From: an uncultured Allomuricauda sp.
GTDB lineage: Bacteria; Bacteroidota; Bacteroidia; Flavobacteriales; Flavobacteriaceae
Length of the DNA stretch: 64,000 nt
NCBI RefSeq assembly: GCF_947499585.1
Contig: NZ_CANMOO010000002.1
Coordinates: 1,116,001-1,180,000 of the forward strand
Reading direction: 5' to 3'
The notes below the pieces were generated by a model. That model ran no database searches. It worked only from the letters and a program-made list of their open reading frames with translations, and was not told where the DNA came from. Made by a program: the position numbers and the translations under genes. Positions 25,662 through 35,786 of this stretch are shown piece by piece. Numbering within the stretch: the stretch's first letter is position 1; the number at the start of each line of letters is the position of its first letter.

Positions 25662-28600
25662 TTATGAATTTATTGGCTCCAAGACTTTCAAAGCTTTCTC
25701 CACATTTGTAACTCCATCAAAAACCAATAATAACCGTAATCCGTTACGGGTTTGTTTCTCTTTTAGCTGACAAACTTTTGGGTTCGCTTGAACGTATTGC
25801 AGTACTTGTGTGAAAGCTGGACTTTGGTAGAAAGGTGATTGTTGGTCGGCAATAAAATACCCCAGGAACTTTCCTTGTTTTAAAATCACGCGCTCTAACC
25901 CAATGCTATTGGCAATCCATTTGATACGAACAGAGTTGAGCAAGTCCACGGCCTGGGTAGGCAATTCGCCAAAGCGATCTACCAATTCAGCTTCATATTT
26001 TTGAAGACCAGTCTCATCGCCCACTTCGTTTAATTGTGTATAGAGATTAAGGCGCTCTGTAATATTGTTGATGTAATCGTCTGGAAAGAGCAGTTCAAAA
26101 TCGGTGTCCAATTGCGTGTCTTTTACATACACCTTTTCCTGTTTGCCCTCTACCTCTTCATAGAGTTCCTTAAACTCATTTTCTTTAAGTTCTTCAATGG
26201 CTTCAGCTAATATTTTTTGATACGTTTCAAACCCAATCTCGTTGATAAACCCGCTTTGTTCACCGCCCAACAAATCTCCTGCACCACGAATCTCTAAATC
26301 TTTCATGGCAATGTTGAAACCACTTCCCAGTTCCGTAAATTGTTCCAAAGCTTCAATACGTTTGCGAGCATCTGGTGTCATTACTTCGTAAGGTGGGGTA
26401 ATAAAGAAACAGAAGGCCTTTTTATTGCTTCGGCCTACTCGTCCACGCATTTGGTGAAGATCACTCAATCCAAAATTATTGGCATTGTGGATAAAAATGG
26501 TGTTGGCGTTTGTAACGTCCAGTCCACTTTCTACAATGGTGGTGGAGACTAAAACATCAAACTCCCCGTTGATAAAGGCGAGCATCAATTGTTCTAATTT
26601 TCTGCCTTCCATCTGGCCGTGTCCAATGCCGATTTTGGCATCGGGTACCAAGCGCTGAATCATACCGGCAACTTCCTTTATATTTTCTATTCGGTTATGG
26701 ATAAAAAATACCTGTCCACCACGCTGAATTTCATAAGAAACCGCATCGCGAATGATTTCCTCATTAAACTGAATCACGCGACTTTCAATAGGGTAGCGGT
26801 TAGGAGGAGGGGTATTGATGACAGAAAGGTCCCTGGCGGCCATTAAACTAAACTGCAAGGTTCGCGGAATTGGCGTAGCCGTCAAGGTCAACACATCTAC
26901 ATTCTCTTTAATGGATTTAAGTTTATCTTTTACCGCAACTCCAAATTTTTGTTCCTCATCTACAATCAGCAGTCCTAAATCTTTAAACTGCACGTTTTTG
27001 TTTACCAGTTGGTGCGTGCCAATGATGATATCGATTTTACCAGCAGACAATCTTTCATGGATGTCCCTTTTTTCTTTTGCTGTTCTAAAACGGTTTAAAT
27101 AATCAACGGTAACGGGCATTTCTTTAAGCCGTTCCTTAAAAGTTCTATTGTGTTGAAAGGCTAAAATAGTAGTGGGCACCAATATGGCAACCTGCTTGCC
27201 ATTGTCCACCGCTTTAAATGCAGCTCGGATAGCGACCTCCGTTTTACCAAAACCAACATCGCCACAGATCAAACGGTCCATAGGGCGTTCGCTCTCCATG
27301 TCTTTTTTTACATCTTGAGTAGATTTTTCCTGATCTGGAGTGTCCTCATAAATAAATGAAGCTTCCAGCTCATGCTGCAAATAACTGTCAGGAGCGTATT
27401 GAAACCCTTTTTCTAAACGACGTTTTGCATAAATTTTAATGAGGTCAAAGGCAATTTTCTTAACACGGCCCTTGGTCTTTTCTTTTATTTTTTTCCAAGC
27501 GCCAGAACCTAACTTGTAGATTTTTGGAGGCGCTCCATCCTTGCCATTGAACTTAGATATTTTGTGCAGCGAGTGAATGCTCACATAGAGAATATCGCGC
27601 TCGCCGTACATTAATTTTATGGCTTCTTGTTTTTTACCTTCTACATCAATTTTTTGAAGCCCCCCGAACTTACCAATGCCATGGTCAATATGGGTTACAT
27701 AATCACCAATTTCCAGTTTATTGAGTTCTTTAAGGGTGATGGCCTGTTTTTTGGCATAACCATTCTTTAACTGGAATTTGTGATAGCGTTCAAAAATTTG
27801 ATGATCGGTATAGCAGGCAAGTTTTAAATCATGCTCAATAAAACCTTGATATAAAGGAAAAACTACAGTTTTGTAATGAACCGTTTCTTCTACTTCTTCA
27901 AAAATGTCATGAAAACGTTTTGCCTGTTGCTCCGTAGCGCAGAAAATATAATTGGTAAAACCTGCTTCATGATTTTCGTTGATGTTTTCAATAAGCAAGT
28001 CAAACCTTTTATTGAAGGAAGGTTGAGGTTTGATATTGAATTTAATTTCTGATGCTACACTCAGCTCATCAAGGTGCGAGATTTTGCTGGTTTCAAGTTG
28101 TCCTTCGACAGAATCTGGATGACTTGTCCTTCCATCTAATTCAACCAAACTAAAATCCTGAAATTGTGATTTTAATAAGCCCGAACTCACGAAAAGTTCT
28201 TCTGGTTTGGCGTGTTTGATCTCCTCGCTGAGCTTTGCGAAATTTTCTTCAGCTTTTGCAAAAAATGAATCGATTCTACCATAGACCAAATCCAGGTTCT
28301 TTGAAAAAATCACAGTTTTAGGAGAGATGTATTTTAGAAAACTTTCACGGGATTCCTGCAAAAATTTGTTCTCAACATTCGGGATAACGGTAATGCGCTT
28401 TACTTTTTCTGTGGACAATTGTGTTTCCACATCAAAAGTCCTGATGCTTTCTACTTCATCTCCAAAAAATTCAATACGATAGGGTTCATCATGGGAAAAA
28501 GAAAAGACATCCACGATTCCGCCACGCACGGAAAATTCGCCAGGTTCCGTTACAAAATCTACACGCTTGAATTTGTATTCAAAAAGTACCTCGTTAAAAA

Positions 28601-29060
28601 AGTCCAGAGAGAGGGTATCCTCCAACTTAATTTTTAAGGTGTTTTTGTCCAGTTCTTTTCTGGTGACCACTTTTTCAAAAAGCGCATCGGGATAGGTAAC
28701 GATTACTGCTGGTTTCTTTCTGGAATTTATTCTGTTTAGGACCTCTGCTCTTAAAAGTACATTGGCATTGTCTGTCTCCTCAATTTGGTAAGGTCTACGA
28801 TAACTCCCGGGGTAAAAAAGCACTTCATTTTCACCAATTAATTGTTCCAGGTCATTAAGATAATAGGCAGCTTCTTCCTTATCATTCAGTAAAACCAAAA
28901 AAGGCAATTCGGCAGATTTAAAGATATCGGCAATGGCAAAAGATAGTGAAGAACCTGTAAGACCCTTAATACTGATTTTTTCAATTTGGGCAATTGTGTC
29001 CCTCAGTTTCCCAAGTTGTGGAGACTGTTTAAAAAGTTGGGAAACTGATGCTTTGGTCAA
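25662..29060 (-). CDS. mfd: Mfd transcription-repair coupling factor
   Basis: About 1132 residues from a TTG at 29060 (TKASVSQLFKQSP); an in-frame ATG exists at 29165. Domain order is UvrB-like N-terminal modules, RNA polymerase-interacting domain (LEIGDYVTHIDHGIGKFGGL), helicase core with Walker A GDVGFGKTE, DEEQ box IVDEEQKFG, motif VI RGRVGRSNKKA, and the C-terminal TRCF domain (ELLFPDDYINNITERLNLY). Mfd removes stalled RNA polymerase at lesions and recruits UvrA. A good promoter lies between the two candidate starts, which favours the TTG. Confidence 0.95.
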   Translation of the reverse strand: MTKASVSQLFKQSPQLGKLRDTIAQIEKISIKGLTGSSLSFAIADIFKSAELPFLVLLNDKEEAAYYLNDLEQLIGENEVLFYPGSYRRPYQIEETDNANVLLRAEVLNRINSRKKPAVIVTYPDALFEKVVTRKELDKNTLKIKLEDTLSLDFFNEVLFEYKFKRVDFVTEPGEFSVRGGIVDVFSFSHDEPYRIEFFGDEVESIRTFDVETQLSTEKVKRITVIPNVENKFLQESRESFLKYISPKTVIFSKNLDLVYGRIDSFFAKAEENFAKLSEEIKHAKPEELFVSSGLLKSQFQDFSLVELDGRTSHPDSVEGQLETSKISHLDELSVASEIKFNIKPQPSFNKRFDLLIENINENHEAGFTNYIFCATEQQAKRFHDIFEEVEETVHYKTVVFPLYQGFIEHDLKLACYTDHQIFERYHKFQLKNGYAKKQAITLKELNKLEIGDYVTHIDHGIGKFGGLQKIDVEGKKQEAIKLMYGERDILYVSIHSLHKISKFNGKDGAPPKIYKLGSGAWKKIKEKTKGRVKKIAFDLIKIYAKRRLEKGFQYAPDSYLQHELEASFIYEDTPDQEKSTQDVKKDMESERPMDRLICGDVGFGKTEVAIRAAFKAVDNGKQVAILVPTTILAFQHNRTFKERLKEMPVTVDYLNRFRTAKEKRDIHERLSAGKIDIIIGTHQLVNKNVQFKDLGLLIVDEEQKFGVAVKDKLKSIKENVDVLTLTATPIPRTLQFSLMAARDLSVINTPPPNRYPIESRVIQFNEEIIRDAVSYEIQRGGQVFFIHNRIENIKEVAGMIQRLVPDAKIGIGHGQMEGRKLEQLMLAFINGEFDVLVSTTIVESGLDVTNANTIFIHNANNFGLSDLHQMRGRVGRSNKKAFCFFITPPYEVMTPDARKRIEALEQFTELGSGFNIAMKDLEIRGAGDLLGGEQSGFINEIGFETYQKILAEAIEELKENEFKELYEEVEGKQEKVYVKDTQLDTDFELLFPDDYINNITERLNLYTQLNEVGDETGLQKYEAELVDRFGELPTQAVDLLNSVRIKWIANSIGLERVILKQGKFLGYFIADQQSPFYQSPAFTQVLQYVQANPKVCQLKEKQTRNGLRLLLVFDGVTNVEKALKVLEPINS

Positions 29061-29076
29061 TCCAAAAACTTTGTGG

Positions 29077-29107
29077 CAAATATAGATTGATGTATAGTTG
29101 TTTGCAA
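29077..29107 (-). promoter_or_regulatory. Putative promoter of mfd, supporting a downstream TTG start
   Basis: On the minus strand, TTG (29105-29107), 20 bp, then TATATTTG (29077-29084) matches the Bacteroidota TTTG-N17-20-TAnnTTTG pattern. Transcription would begin about 10 bp before the TTG at 29060 and well inside the longer ORF. Confidence 0.6.
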
Positions 29108-29195
29108 TAGGTAAATGGGATTTTCTCACATTAGTTAGAAATGACCATCTAGTTGAAATTGTCATTTTTGAATGGGAGAATACCGATTGAGAAAT

Positions 29196-29828
29196 CTAAA
29201 TTTTTATTACCTCATTTTCAACAATAACATAAACTTCATCTTTCTTTTTAGGTTTAAGTGTGTAGGTTCCTGTAAACTCTCCAAAAGCGGGAAGGATGAG
29301 TTGACTTTTGGTCTTGAAAAAACAAGATAGTCTCAAGTTTTGACGTCCATATCCTTTTAGTTTGATGGCTGGGTGGATATGTCCACAGAAATTAAATAAG
29401 CCATCTCGTTCCTCTGGATGATGGGTCAATAAAAAATCATCCAAAACCCATTCTTGATAAATCTCAATATTTAATTTTTCAAACAAAAGAGGAGAGATGA
29501 TATCATGGTTTCCAGATACCAGAATAATCTCAGCAGGGGTTTTGGCCACCCAATTTTCAAAAAGCTCCCATTCTTTATTTAAGGATGAATGAAATAAGTC
29601 TCCCAAAAAACATATTTGAAAGGGGTTAAAATCAGCAACGATTTTGTCTAGCAACAGAAAATTTTTATGGATGGCTTGCCTTGGAACAGCGGCTCCAAAT
29701 TTTCTAAAATGATTTACCTTGCCCAAATGCACATCGCTAATGAGCAACAGTGATTTTTCCACCCAAAACAGTCCTCCCAGGGGATGAAGAACAAATTCTT
29801 GGTTGTTAAAATATATAGTTTGAGTCAT
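29196..29828 (-). CDS. pdeM: Ligase-associated DNA damage response endonuclease PdeM
   Basis: 210 residues of the calcineurin-like phosphoesterase fold. Metal ligand motifs are SDVHLGKVNHFRKFG, LGDLFHS, VSGNHD and CGHIHP. PdeM is part of a conserved set with an ATP-dependent DNA ligase, an exonuclease and a DExH helicase. It probably acts on DNA ends. It overlaps the helicase gene upstream by 4 bp, so translation is coupled. The ligase and exonuclease genes are not next to it here. Confidence 0.92.
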   Translation of the reverse strand: MTQTIYFNNQEFVLHPLGGLFWVEKSLLLISDVHLGKVNHFRKFGAAVPRQAIHKNFLLLDKIVADFNPFQICFLGDLFHSSLNKEWELFENWVAKTPAEIILVSGNHDIISPLLFEKLNIEIYQEWVLDDFLLTHHPEERDGLFNFCGHIHPAIKLKGYGRQNLRLSCFFKTKSQLILPAFGEFTGTYTLKPKKKDEVYVIVENEVIKI

Positions 29829-32287
29829 CTAGTCAAAATCTTGGTCATTCGTTTTATGCGATCAGCTAGTTTCTCATTGGATAGTTTTTCACGAAGCCTG
29901 TCCGTGATAATAGGAAATGAAAATGGCGTTGGATTGCTACACTTTTTCCATACAATCTCTTGCTGTTCAATTCGTTCCAAAGCTAAGCGCAAACGACCTT
30001 CTTCTAATTGGTGTTCAAAAGTTTCGGTAAAGGCTTGCTGAAACAAAAGATTGTCTGGCTCAAAATCCTTGAATACATCAAAAAGTAATTGCGAGCTGCT
30101 TTGTAGGTGCTTCATTTTGATGCCTTTGTCTGGATAACCTGTAAAGACCATTCCACTGATTACCGCAACATCCCTAAATTTTCGCTTTGCCATTTCATTG
30201 GAATTCAAACTTTTTTGCAGATCACTCAGCATATATTCTGGAGTAAAAAGATTGTTGTCCAATACCTCCTGAATGTTGATTTCTTTGTCCGATAAGAGTT
30301 CAAAGCCATAATCGTTAAAAGCCAAAGAGCAGGTGATAGGGGTCAGTAAACTTATTCGGTATGCCAATAAACTGCTCATTCCTTCATGGATTGCCCTACC
30401 TTCAAAAGGATAAAAGATATGATGATAGCCGTCATTGGTTTTAAAAGTTTCTATAAGAAATTCATTTGGCTTTGGAACAATGCTATCTTCTCGTTGTTTT
30501 GTAAACATGGGAGCCAAAGATTTTATTTCTTTTGATTGCTTCTTGGGTTCCAGTTCTGCTGTATATAATTCTTGACGAAGCAATTCTGACATTTGTGCGG
30601 AGAAACTCAATCTACCACCCATCCAACTGGGCACTTTATTGGTTCTTTTTGAAGAGTTACGTACATGGGCAGACATACCTTTAATGCGAATAAATTCTAA
30701 GTTTCTGCCCGCAAAAGTAAACACATCGCCAGCAGTTAATTTGGATATGAAAGATTCTTCAATAGTACCAATGTACCCTCCTTTTTGATAACGAACAGAT
30801 ATGGAGGCATCTCCTACTATTGTTCCTATTTGAAAACGATGACGCATGGCAATTCCACGATTATTGACCTTGAATTTTCCATCTGCTTCTACCTCTACCT
30901 TTTTATATTCATCATAGGTTTTTAAACTTTGGCTGCCCATGACCAGAAAGTTCAAGAGCCATTGCCATTGCTCCTCTGAAATTGCCTGATAGCAAAAAGT
31001 CTGTTTGATCTCTGGATAAATTTCATCGGGATAAAAACCATCGGATACTGCCAAGGTGGTTAAATACTGAACCAAAACATCAAAACTATTCAAATAAGGA
31101 ACCCTATCTTCAACAGCTTCTTTTTTAACCGCTTGTTGCATGGCGGAAGCTTCAATGAGTTCAATGGCATGTGTTGGTAGAAAGTGGATTACACTTTCCT
31201 TGCCCGGTCTGTGGCCGCTTCGTCCTGCACGTTGTAAAAATCGAGCTACCCCTTTTGGTCCCCCAATTTGTACCACGGTTTCCACAGGTGCAAAATCTAC
31301 ACCTAAATCTAGACTAGAAGTACAGACCACCGCCTTCAAACTTTCATTCCGTATGGCTTGCTCCACCCAAAGGCGCGTTTCTTTGTTGATGCTGCCGTGG
31401 TGCATGGCAATTTCACCAGCATATTCTGGATGCTTCTCCAAAATTTTCTGAAACCAAATCTCACATTGGCTTCTGGTATTTGTAAATAACAAGGTGGTTT
31501 TGCTATTGTTGATAATGGGCACGACTTCTTCAAGTAAGTGAAGCCCCAAATGTCCACGCCATGGAAATGTTTCCATTTCTTTTGGAATGATACTTTTGAC
31601 TGTTATTTTCTTATTCAGTTTGGCTTTTACCAAAACCGATTTTTCATGGGCCAAGGAAGCAGGGCCAAGAAGGACTTCTCGGGCTTGGTCTAAATTCCCA
31701 ATAGTAGCAGAGATCCCCCAGATTCTTAAATCCTTGCATATTGTTTTTAATCTGGAAAGGCCAAGTTCCATTTGCACACCTCTCTTGGTTCCCAAAAGTT
31801 CATGCCATTCGTCAACCACTATGGCAGAACAGTCTTTAAAGACTTTATCATACCCTTTTGATGAAAGCAGTAATTGCAAACTTTCAGGAGTGGTAATCAA
31901 TAAGTCTGGCATTGTTGTTTTTTGCCTTGCACGTTCTTTGGTCGAAGTATCCCCCGTGCGAATGCCTACTGTCATTTGAGTTTCTAAATCTTGGGTAATA
32001 CGCTCCGCAGATTGTTTGATTTCTTGGGATAAAGCGCGTAACGGAGTAATCCAAATTGCTTTTAGGCCTTTTTTGTGTTTGTCTTTGTAACTAGGATTAT
32101 TTTTTATGTAATTCAATACTATGGGGAACCAAAGCGCATAGGTCTTTCCACTCCCTGTTGGAGCATTTAGCAATCCGTGCTTGCCTTGCAAAAAAGCATT
32201 CCATGTCTCTTTTTGAAAAGGAAAGGGTTTCCAATCTTGTTGGTGGAACCAATTTTCGGCAATATGGAGTAGTTCAGATTCTTGCAG
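29825..32287 (-). CDS. Ligase-associated DNA damage response DExH-box helicase (Lhr-like)
   Basis: The frame has 788 residues from a TTG at 32191 (QGKHGLLNAPTGSGKT), but conserved sequence continues upstream: ELLHIAENWFHQQDWKPFPF, then QKETWNAF, to a stop at 32306. That segment holds the Q-motif region, so I draw the start at a CTG (32287); ATC at 32290 and ATT at 32263 are alternatives. No ATG, GTG or TTG exists in it. Other motifs: Walker A APTGSGKT, Walker B variant VVDEWHELLG, motif VI QRAGRSGHRPG, and a Lhr-type C-terminus. It probably unwinds DNA in the ligase-associated repair set. Confidence 0.9.
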   Translation of the reverse strand: MQESELLHIAENWFHQQDWKPFPFQKETWNAFLQGKHGLLNAPTGSGKTYALWFPIVLNYIKNNPSYKDKHKKGLKAIWITPLRALSQEIKQSAERITQDLETQMTVGIRTGDTSTKERARQKTTMPDLLITTPESLQLLLSSKGYDKVFKDCSAIVVDEWHELLGTKRGVQMELGLSRLKTICKDLRIWGISATIGNLDQAREVLLGPASLAHEKSVLVKAKLNKKITVKSIIPKEMETFPWRGHLGLHLLEEVVPIINNSKTTLLFTNTRSQCEIWFQKILEKHPEYAGEIAMHHGSINKETRLWVEQAIRNESLKAVVCTSSLDLGVDFAPVETVVQIGGPKGVARFLQRAGRSGHRPGKESVIHFLPTHAIELIEASAMQQAVKKEAVEDRVPYLNSFDVLVQYLTTLAVSDGFYPDEIYPEIKQTFCYQAISEEQWQWLLNFLVMGSQSLKTYDEYKKVEVEADGKFKVNNRGIAMRHRFQIGTIVGDASISVRYQKGGYIGTIEESFISKLTAGDVFTFAGRNLEFIRIKGMSAHVRNSSKRTNKVPSWMGGRLSFSAQMSELLRQELYTAELEPKKQSKEIKSLAPMFTKQREDSIVPKPNEFLIETFKTNDGYHHIFYPFEGRAIHEGMSSLLAYRISLLTPITCSLAFNDYGFELLSDKEINIQEVLDNNLFTPEYMLSDLQKSLNSNEMAKRKFRDVAVISGMVFTGYPDKGIKMKHLQSSSQLLFDVFKDFEPDNLLFQQAFTETFEHQLEEGRLRLALERIEQQEIVWKKCSNPTPFSFPIITDRLREKLSNEKLADRIKRMTKILTR

Positions 32288-32374
32288 GATAAATTGCGTT
32301 AAGGATTACAAAGAGCTATGAAAATTACAAATTTCTTTTGGTGATAATTTTACCATCCTTTCTAGTTTAAGATT

Positions 32375-32382
32375 TATATTTG
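32375..32382 (+). promoter_or_regulatory. Putative -7 box for terB-like gene
   Basis: TATATTTG, exact TAnnTTTG match, 18 bp before the ATG at 32401. It lies in the divergent gap between the helicase and TerB genes. Confidence 0.5.
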
Positions 32383-32400
32383 CCGAACAAATTTTAGTGT

Positions 32401-32823
32401 ATGCCCATTATAGATTTATACGAACATAGCGAACAGAGACATAATTTGGCCCATTTTGCTACTTTGGCAAGTTTGGCAGCCGCGGATGGTGTAATAAGTG
32501 AAAAGGAAAAAGCAATATTGGATAAGTTTGCGTTCAAATTAAATATCACCGATGCTGAGTATAAAGAGGTGATGAAAAAAGAGAACAAATATCCAATTGA
32601 AACTCCCCATAGTGGTGAAAAAAGATTAAAGCGTTTGTTCGATTTCTTTGGGATGGCCTTTGCTGATAACAATCTTGATGAAGAACAAATGGAGCTAATC
32701 GTTAAATACGCAGTAGGATTGGGTTACTCGCCTGAAAAAGCTTCTCAAATCATAAAAAAATCCATTGCCATATTTACTGGTAAAATAGCTTTTGAAGATT
32801 ATCAATTTTTGATGGATAAGTAA
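32401..32823 (+). CDS. TerB-family protein
   Basis: 140 residues, all-helical. The TerB hallmarks are ATLASLAAADGVISEKEKAI and the second acidic segment AFADNNLDEEQME, each resembling a metal-binding loop. The TerB fold is associated with tellurite resistance and membrane-linked stress systems, but single TerB proteins are widespread and uncharacterised. The gene is alone: no TerC/D/E genes are adjacent. It ends 1 bp before the fbp stop on the other strand. Confidence 0.85.
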   Translation: MPIIDLYEHSEQRHNLAHFATLASLAAADGVISEKEKAILDKFAFKLNITDAEYKEVMKKENKYPIETPHSGEKRLKRLFDFFGMAFADNNLDEEQMELIVKYAVGLGYSPEKASQIIKKSIAIFTGKIAFEDYQFLMDK

Positions 32824-32824
32824 T

Positions 32825-33832
32825 CTAATGGTACTTATTTAAAAAATCCTCCAATTTTTTAACCATATTTCGGCTTCCACAAAAGAAGGGCACTCGTTGA
32901 TGTAGTTCAGTGGGCTCAATATCTAATATTCGAGTTTTACCACCAATTGCCAAACCATTGGCTTGTTCTGCAATAAAGGCCATAGGATTACATTCGTAAA
33001 GCAGCCTAAGTTTTCCACTTTGCGAAATACTACTTTTTGGATACATATATATTCCACCCTTAATCATATTACGATGAAAATCAGAAACTAGTGAGCCAAT
33101 ATACCTTGAAGTATAAGGCCTGTCACCTTCTTCTTCTTGACAATATTTTATGTAATCCTTAACCCCTTGTAAGAAATGAATGTAGTTTCCTTCATTTACA
33201 GAATATATTTTACCATTTTCCGGAAACTGCATATTAGGGTGTGATAAATAAAAGGTGCCCAGTGCGGGATTTAAAGTAAAGCCATTTACTCCGTCTCCAG
33301 TGGTGTAAACTAACATTGTCGATGTTCCATAAACCACATAGCCAGCAGCTACTTGTTTATTTCCTGGCTGTAAAAAGTCTTCAAGTTGAACTGGAGTACC
33401 AACAGGGGTAACACGTCTATAAATTGAAAATATGGTTCCAACCGAAACATTAACGTCAATATTGGAAGAACCATCCAATGGGTCAATCAATACCACATAT
33501 TTGTTTTGGTGTTTTTCATCACTACTATTAATGGTGATAAAACTGTCTTCTTCTTCAGAAGCTATTCCACAAACTATCTCTCTATTGGTAAGTGTTTGGA
33601 TAAATTTTTCATTTGCAAATACATCTAATTTTTGCTGGTCTTCCCCTTGAATATTAGTGTCGCCAGCAGCTCCGATTACGTCAACCAAACCTGCTTTATT
33701 TACTTCGTGATTAACTACTTTAGCGGCTAAACGAATGGCATTGATTAGTTTAGAGAGCTCTCCAGAAGAGTATTGAAATGAAGACTGGTTTTCAATAATG
33801 AATTCTCCAAGGGTCTGATTTTTTCTTGTCAT
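32825..33832 (-). CDS. fbp: Fructose-1,6-bisphosphatase, class I
   Basis: 335 residues from ATG 33832 ([13 protein letters not shown]), chosen over 33859 because it matches the family start. The active-site metal-binding signature is [15 protein letters not shown], and the substrate-binding end includes [21 protein letters not shown]. It hydrolyses fructose-1,6-bisphosphate to fructose-6-phosphate in gluconeogenesis. Cytosolic. The gene diverges from the GNAT gene at 33.9 kb. It is convergent with TerB. Confidence 0.97.
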   Translation of the reverse strand: MTRKNQTLGEFIIENQSSFQYSSGELSKLINAIRLAAKVVNHEVNKAGLVDVIGAAGDTNIQGEDQQKLDVFANEKFIQTLTNREIVCGIASEEEDSFITINSSDEKHQNKYVVLIDPLDGSSNIDVNVSVGTIFSIYRRVTPVGTPVQLEDFLQPGNKQVAAGYVVYGTSTMLVYTTGDGVNGFTLNPALGTFYLSHPNMQFPENGKIYSVNEGNYIHFLQGVKDYIKYCQEEEGDRPYTSRYIGSLVSDFHRNMIKGGIYMYPKSSISQSGKLRLLYECNPMAFIAEQANGLAIGGKTRILDIEPTELHQRVPFFCGSRNMVKKLEDFLNKYH

Positions 33833-33917
33833 TAAAGTAGGGTTGTGTTTTGCCCACAAATATCGGGCATTTTGTGATACTACATCGATTTCGTAGAAGT
33901 AAAGTTTTTGATTTTTA

Positions 33918-33925
33918 TAACTTTG
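33918..33925 (+). promoter_or_regulatory. Putative -7 box for the GNAT/aspartate-kinase unit
   Basis: TAACTTTG, exact TAnnTTTG match, 18 bp before the ATG at 33944. Confidence 0.5.
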
Positions 33926-33943
33926 AGTTTTATTTATAACAAT

Positions 33944-34426
33944 ATGAATTTTTCAATCAGAGATGCCCAGCAAGAAGATATGCAACAAGTGTTGACTCTT
34001 ATTCAGGAGTTGGCAGAATTTGAGAATGATCCAAATGCTGTAGAAGTCACTAAAGAGGATTTAGTAAAAGATGGTTTTGCAGAGAGTAAACTATTCCATT
34101 GTTTTGTTGCTGAAAAAGACAAACAGATCGTAGGGATTGCATTGGTATATCCTCGCTATTCTACTTGGAAAGGTCCAGTGATCCATTTGGAAGATCTAAT
34201 TGTTGCCGAAAAGATGCGAGGAAGTGGTTTGGGCACCGCCCTTTTAAATGAAGTGGTAAAATATGGGCATAATTTGGGCGTTAGAAGAATTTGCTGGGAA
34301 GTATTGGATTGGAATGAGCCTGCGATCAACTTTTATGAAAAAAAGGGCGCTAGGGTGATGCGAGATTGGGATGTTGTTCAACTAGATGAGATGGGGATTA
34401 ACAACTATATAGGTAATTTGAATTAA
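33944..34426 (+). CDS. GNAT family N-acetyltransferase
   Basis: 160 residues from ATG 33944 ([12 protein letters not shown]). The open frame begins at 33908, but the promoter-like box at 33918 favours the later ATG. GNAT motifs are [39 protein letters not shown] (acetyl-CoA loop RGSGLG) and [13 protein letters not shown]. It resembles the diamine N-acetyltransferase (SSAT) group, but the substrate is uncertain. It lies 32 bp upstream of the aspartate kinase gene. Confidence 0.88.
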   Translation: MNFSIRDAQQEDMQQVLTLIQELAEFENDPNAVEVTKEDLVKDGFAESKLFHCFVAEKDKQIVGIALVYPRYSTWKGPVIHLEDLIVAEKMRGSGLGTALLNEVVKYGHNLGVRRICWEVLDWNEPAINFYEKKGARVMRDWDVVQLDEMGINNYIGNLN

Positions 34427-34458
34427 CCTTTTAAGGGAAAATATAGAACCAAGAATAG

Positions 34459-35709
34459 ATGAGAGTTTTTAAGTTTGGTGGGGCTTCTGTTAAAGATGCC
34501 GAAGGTGTTAGGAATGTTGTTAAAGTGCTTCAAGAAGTAGGTCATGAAGATACTTTGGTAGTGATTTCTGCAATGGGAAAGATGACCAATGCAATGGAAA
34601 AAGTAGTGGCTTCCTATTTTAAGGATAAACAGGCCATCACAGCTTCTATACAAGAAGTAATAGATTACCATGAAAGTATTTTGTCAGATTTGTTCGAAAA
34701 CAAAAACCACCCTGTCTATAATAAGATAAAACTCCTGTTTGATGAGGTTAAAGGATTTTTAGCTTGGAACAAGTCACCAAAATATGCCTTTGTTTATGAC
34801 CAAGTAGTTGGGTACGGAGAATTGGTTTCTACGACTATTGTAAGCGAGTATTTTAATGAGGTTGGAATTGCCAATGTTTGGCAAGATGTTCGCAACCTCA
34901 TTAAAACGGATAATAATTATAGAGATGCTTCCGTGAACTGGGAACGCACTCAGAAAGAGGTTTCTGCTAAAGTGGATATGTCTAAATTGAATATTACCCA
35001 GGGTTTTTTGGGGAGTGATGACAATAATTTTACAACTACTTTGGGTAGGGAAGGTTCTGATTATTCTGGAGCAATTTTGGCTTATTGCCTTAATGCAGAT
35101 TCCGTTACAATCTGGAAAGATGTTCCCGGAGTTTTAAATGCAGATCCTAGAAACTTTAAGGAAACCCAGTTGCTTGATCAAATCTCATATAGGGAGGCTA
35201 TAGAATTGGCTTTTTATGGAGCCTCTGTAATTCATCCCAAGACCCTTCAACCGTTGCAAAGAAAAGAGATTCCATTGCTTGTAAAATCTTTCATTGCTCC
35301 TAATGGCGATGGCACAACAGTTGGCAAGGGAGAAGATATATCGCCTAAAGTGCCTTGCTTTATTGTAAAAAAGAATCAAGTATTGATAAAACTTTCTTCC
35401 CTTGATTTCTCCTTTATAATGGAAGACAATATTAGTGAGATATTCAAACTGTTCCACCATCATAAAATGAAGGTAGATTTAATTCAGAATTCTGCCATCA
35501 GTTTTTCAGTTTGTTTGGATAATAAGTTTAATGGTCTTGAACTCATGTTGAACGAGCTAAAACGAAAATTCAAGGTGGTTTGCCATGAAGATGTTTCTCT
35601 TTACACCATAAGGCATTTTAATGATAAGGCTGTAAAATCACTTCAAAATGGAAGGTCTGTTCTAGTGGAACAACGTGGTAGAGAGACAGTTCAACTCGTT
35701 GTAAAATAA
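34459..35709 (+). CDS. lysC: Aspartate kinase, monofunctional
   Basis: 416 residues. The kinase signature is FKFGGASVKDAEGVRNV (GGAS in place of the usual GGTS), with TTLGREGSDYSGA and SVTIWKDVPGVLNADPR. The C-terminal 120 residues resemble ACT domains (LSSLDFSFIMEDNISEIF). It phosphorylates L-aspartate, the first step of the Lys/Thr/Met pathway. Feedback control through the ACT region is likely. It probably shares a transcript with the upstream GNAT. Confidence 0.93.
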   Translation: MRVFKFGGASVKDAEGVRNVVKVLQEVGHEDTLVVISAMGKMTNAMEKVVASYFKDKQAITASIQEVIDYHESILSDLFENKNHPVYNKIKLLFDEVKGFLAWNKSPKYAFVYDQVVGYGELVSTTIVSEYFNEVGIANVWQDVRNLIKTDNNYRDASVNWERTQKEVSAKVDMSKLNITQGFLGSDDNNFTTTLGREGSDYSGAILAYCLNADSVTIWKDVPGVLNADPRNFKETQLLDQISYREAIELAFYGASVIHPKTLQPLQRKEIPLLVKSFIAPNGDGTTVGKGEDISPKVPCFIVKKNQVLIKLSSLDFSFIMEDNISEIFKLFHHHKMKVDLIQNSAISFSVCLDNKFNGLELMLNELKRKFKVVCHEDVSLYTIRHFNDKAVKSLQNGRSVLVEQRGRETVQLVVK

Positions 35710-35786
35710 AATTTCCAAAACTGCATTACCACTAAAAATCTAATAGCTGTAATTTTCTATCTTTACGCTTACCTAATTTTTGTTTT

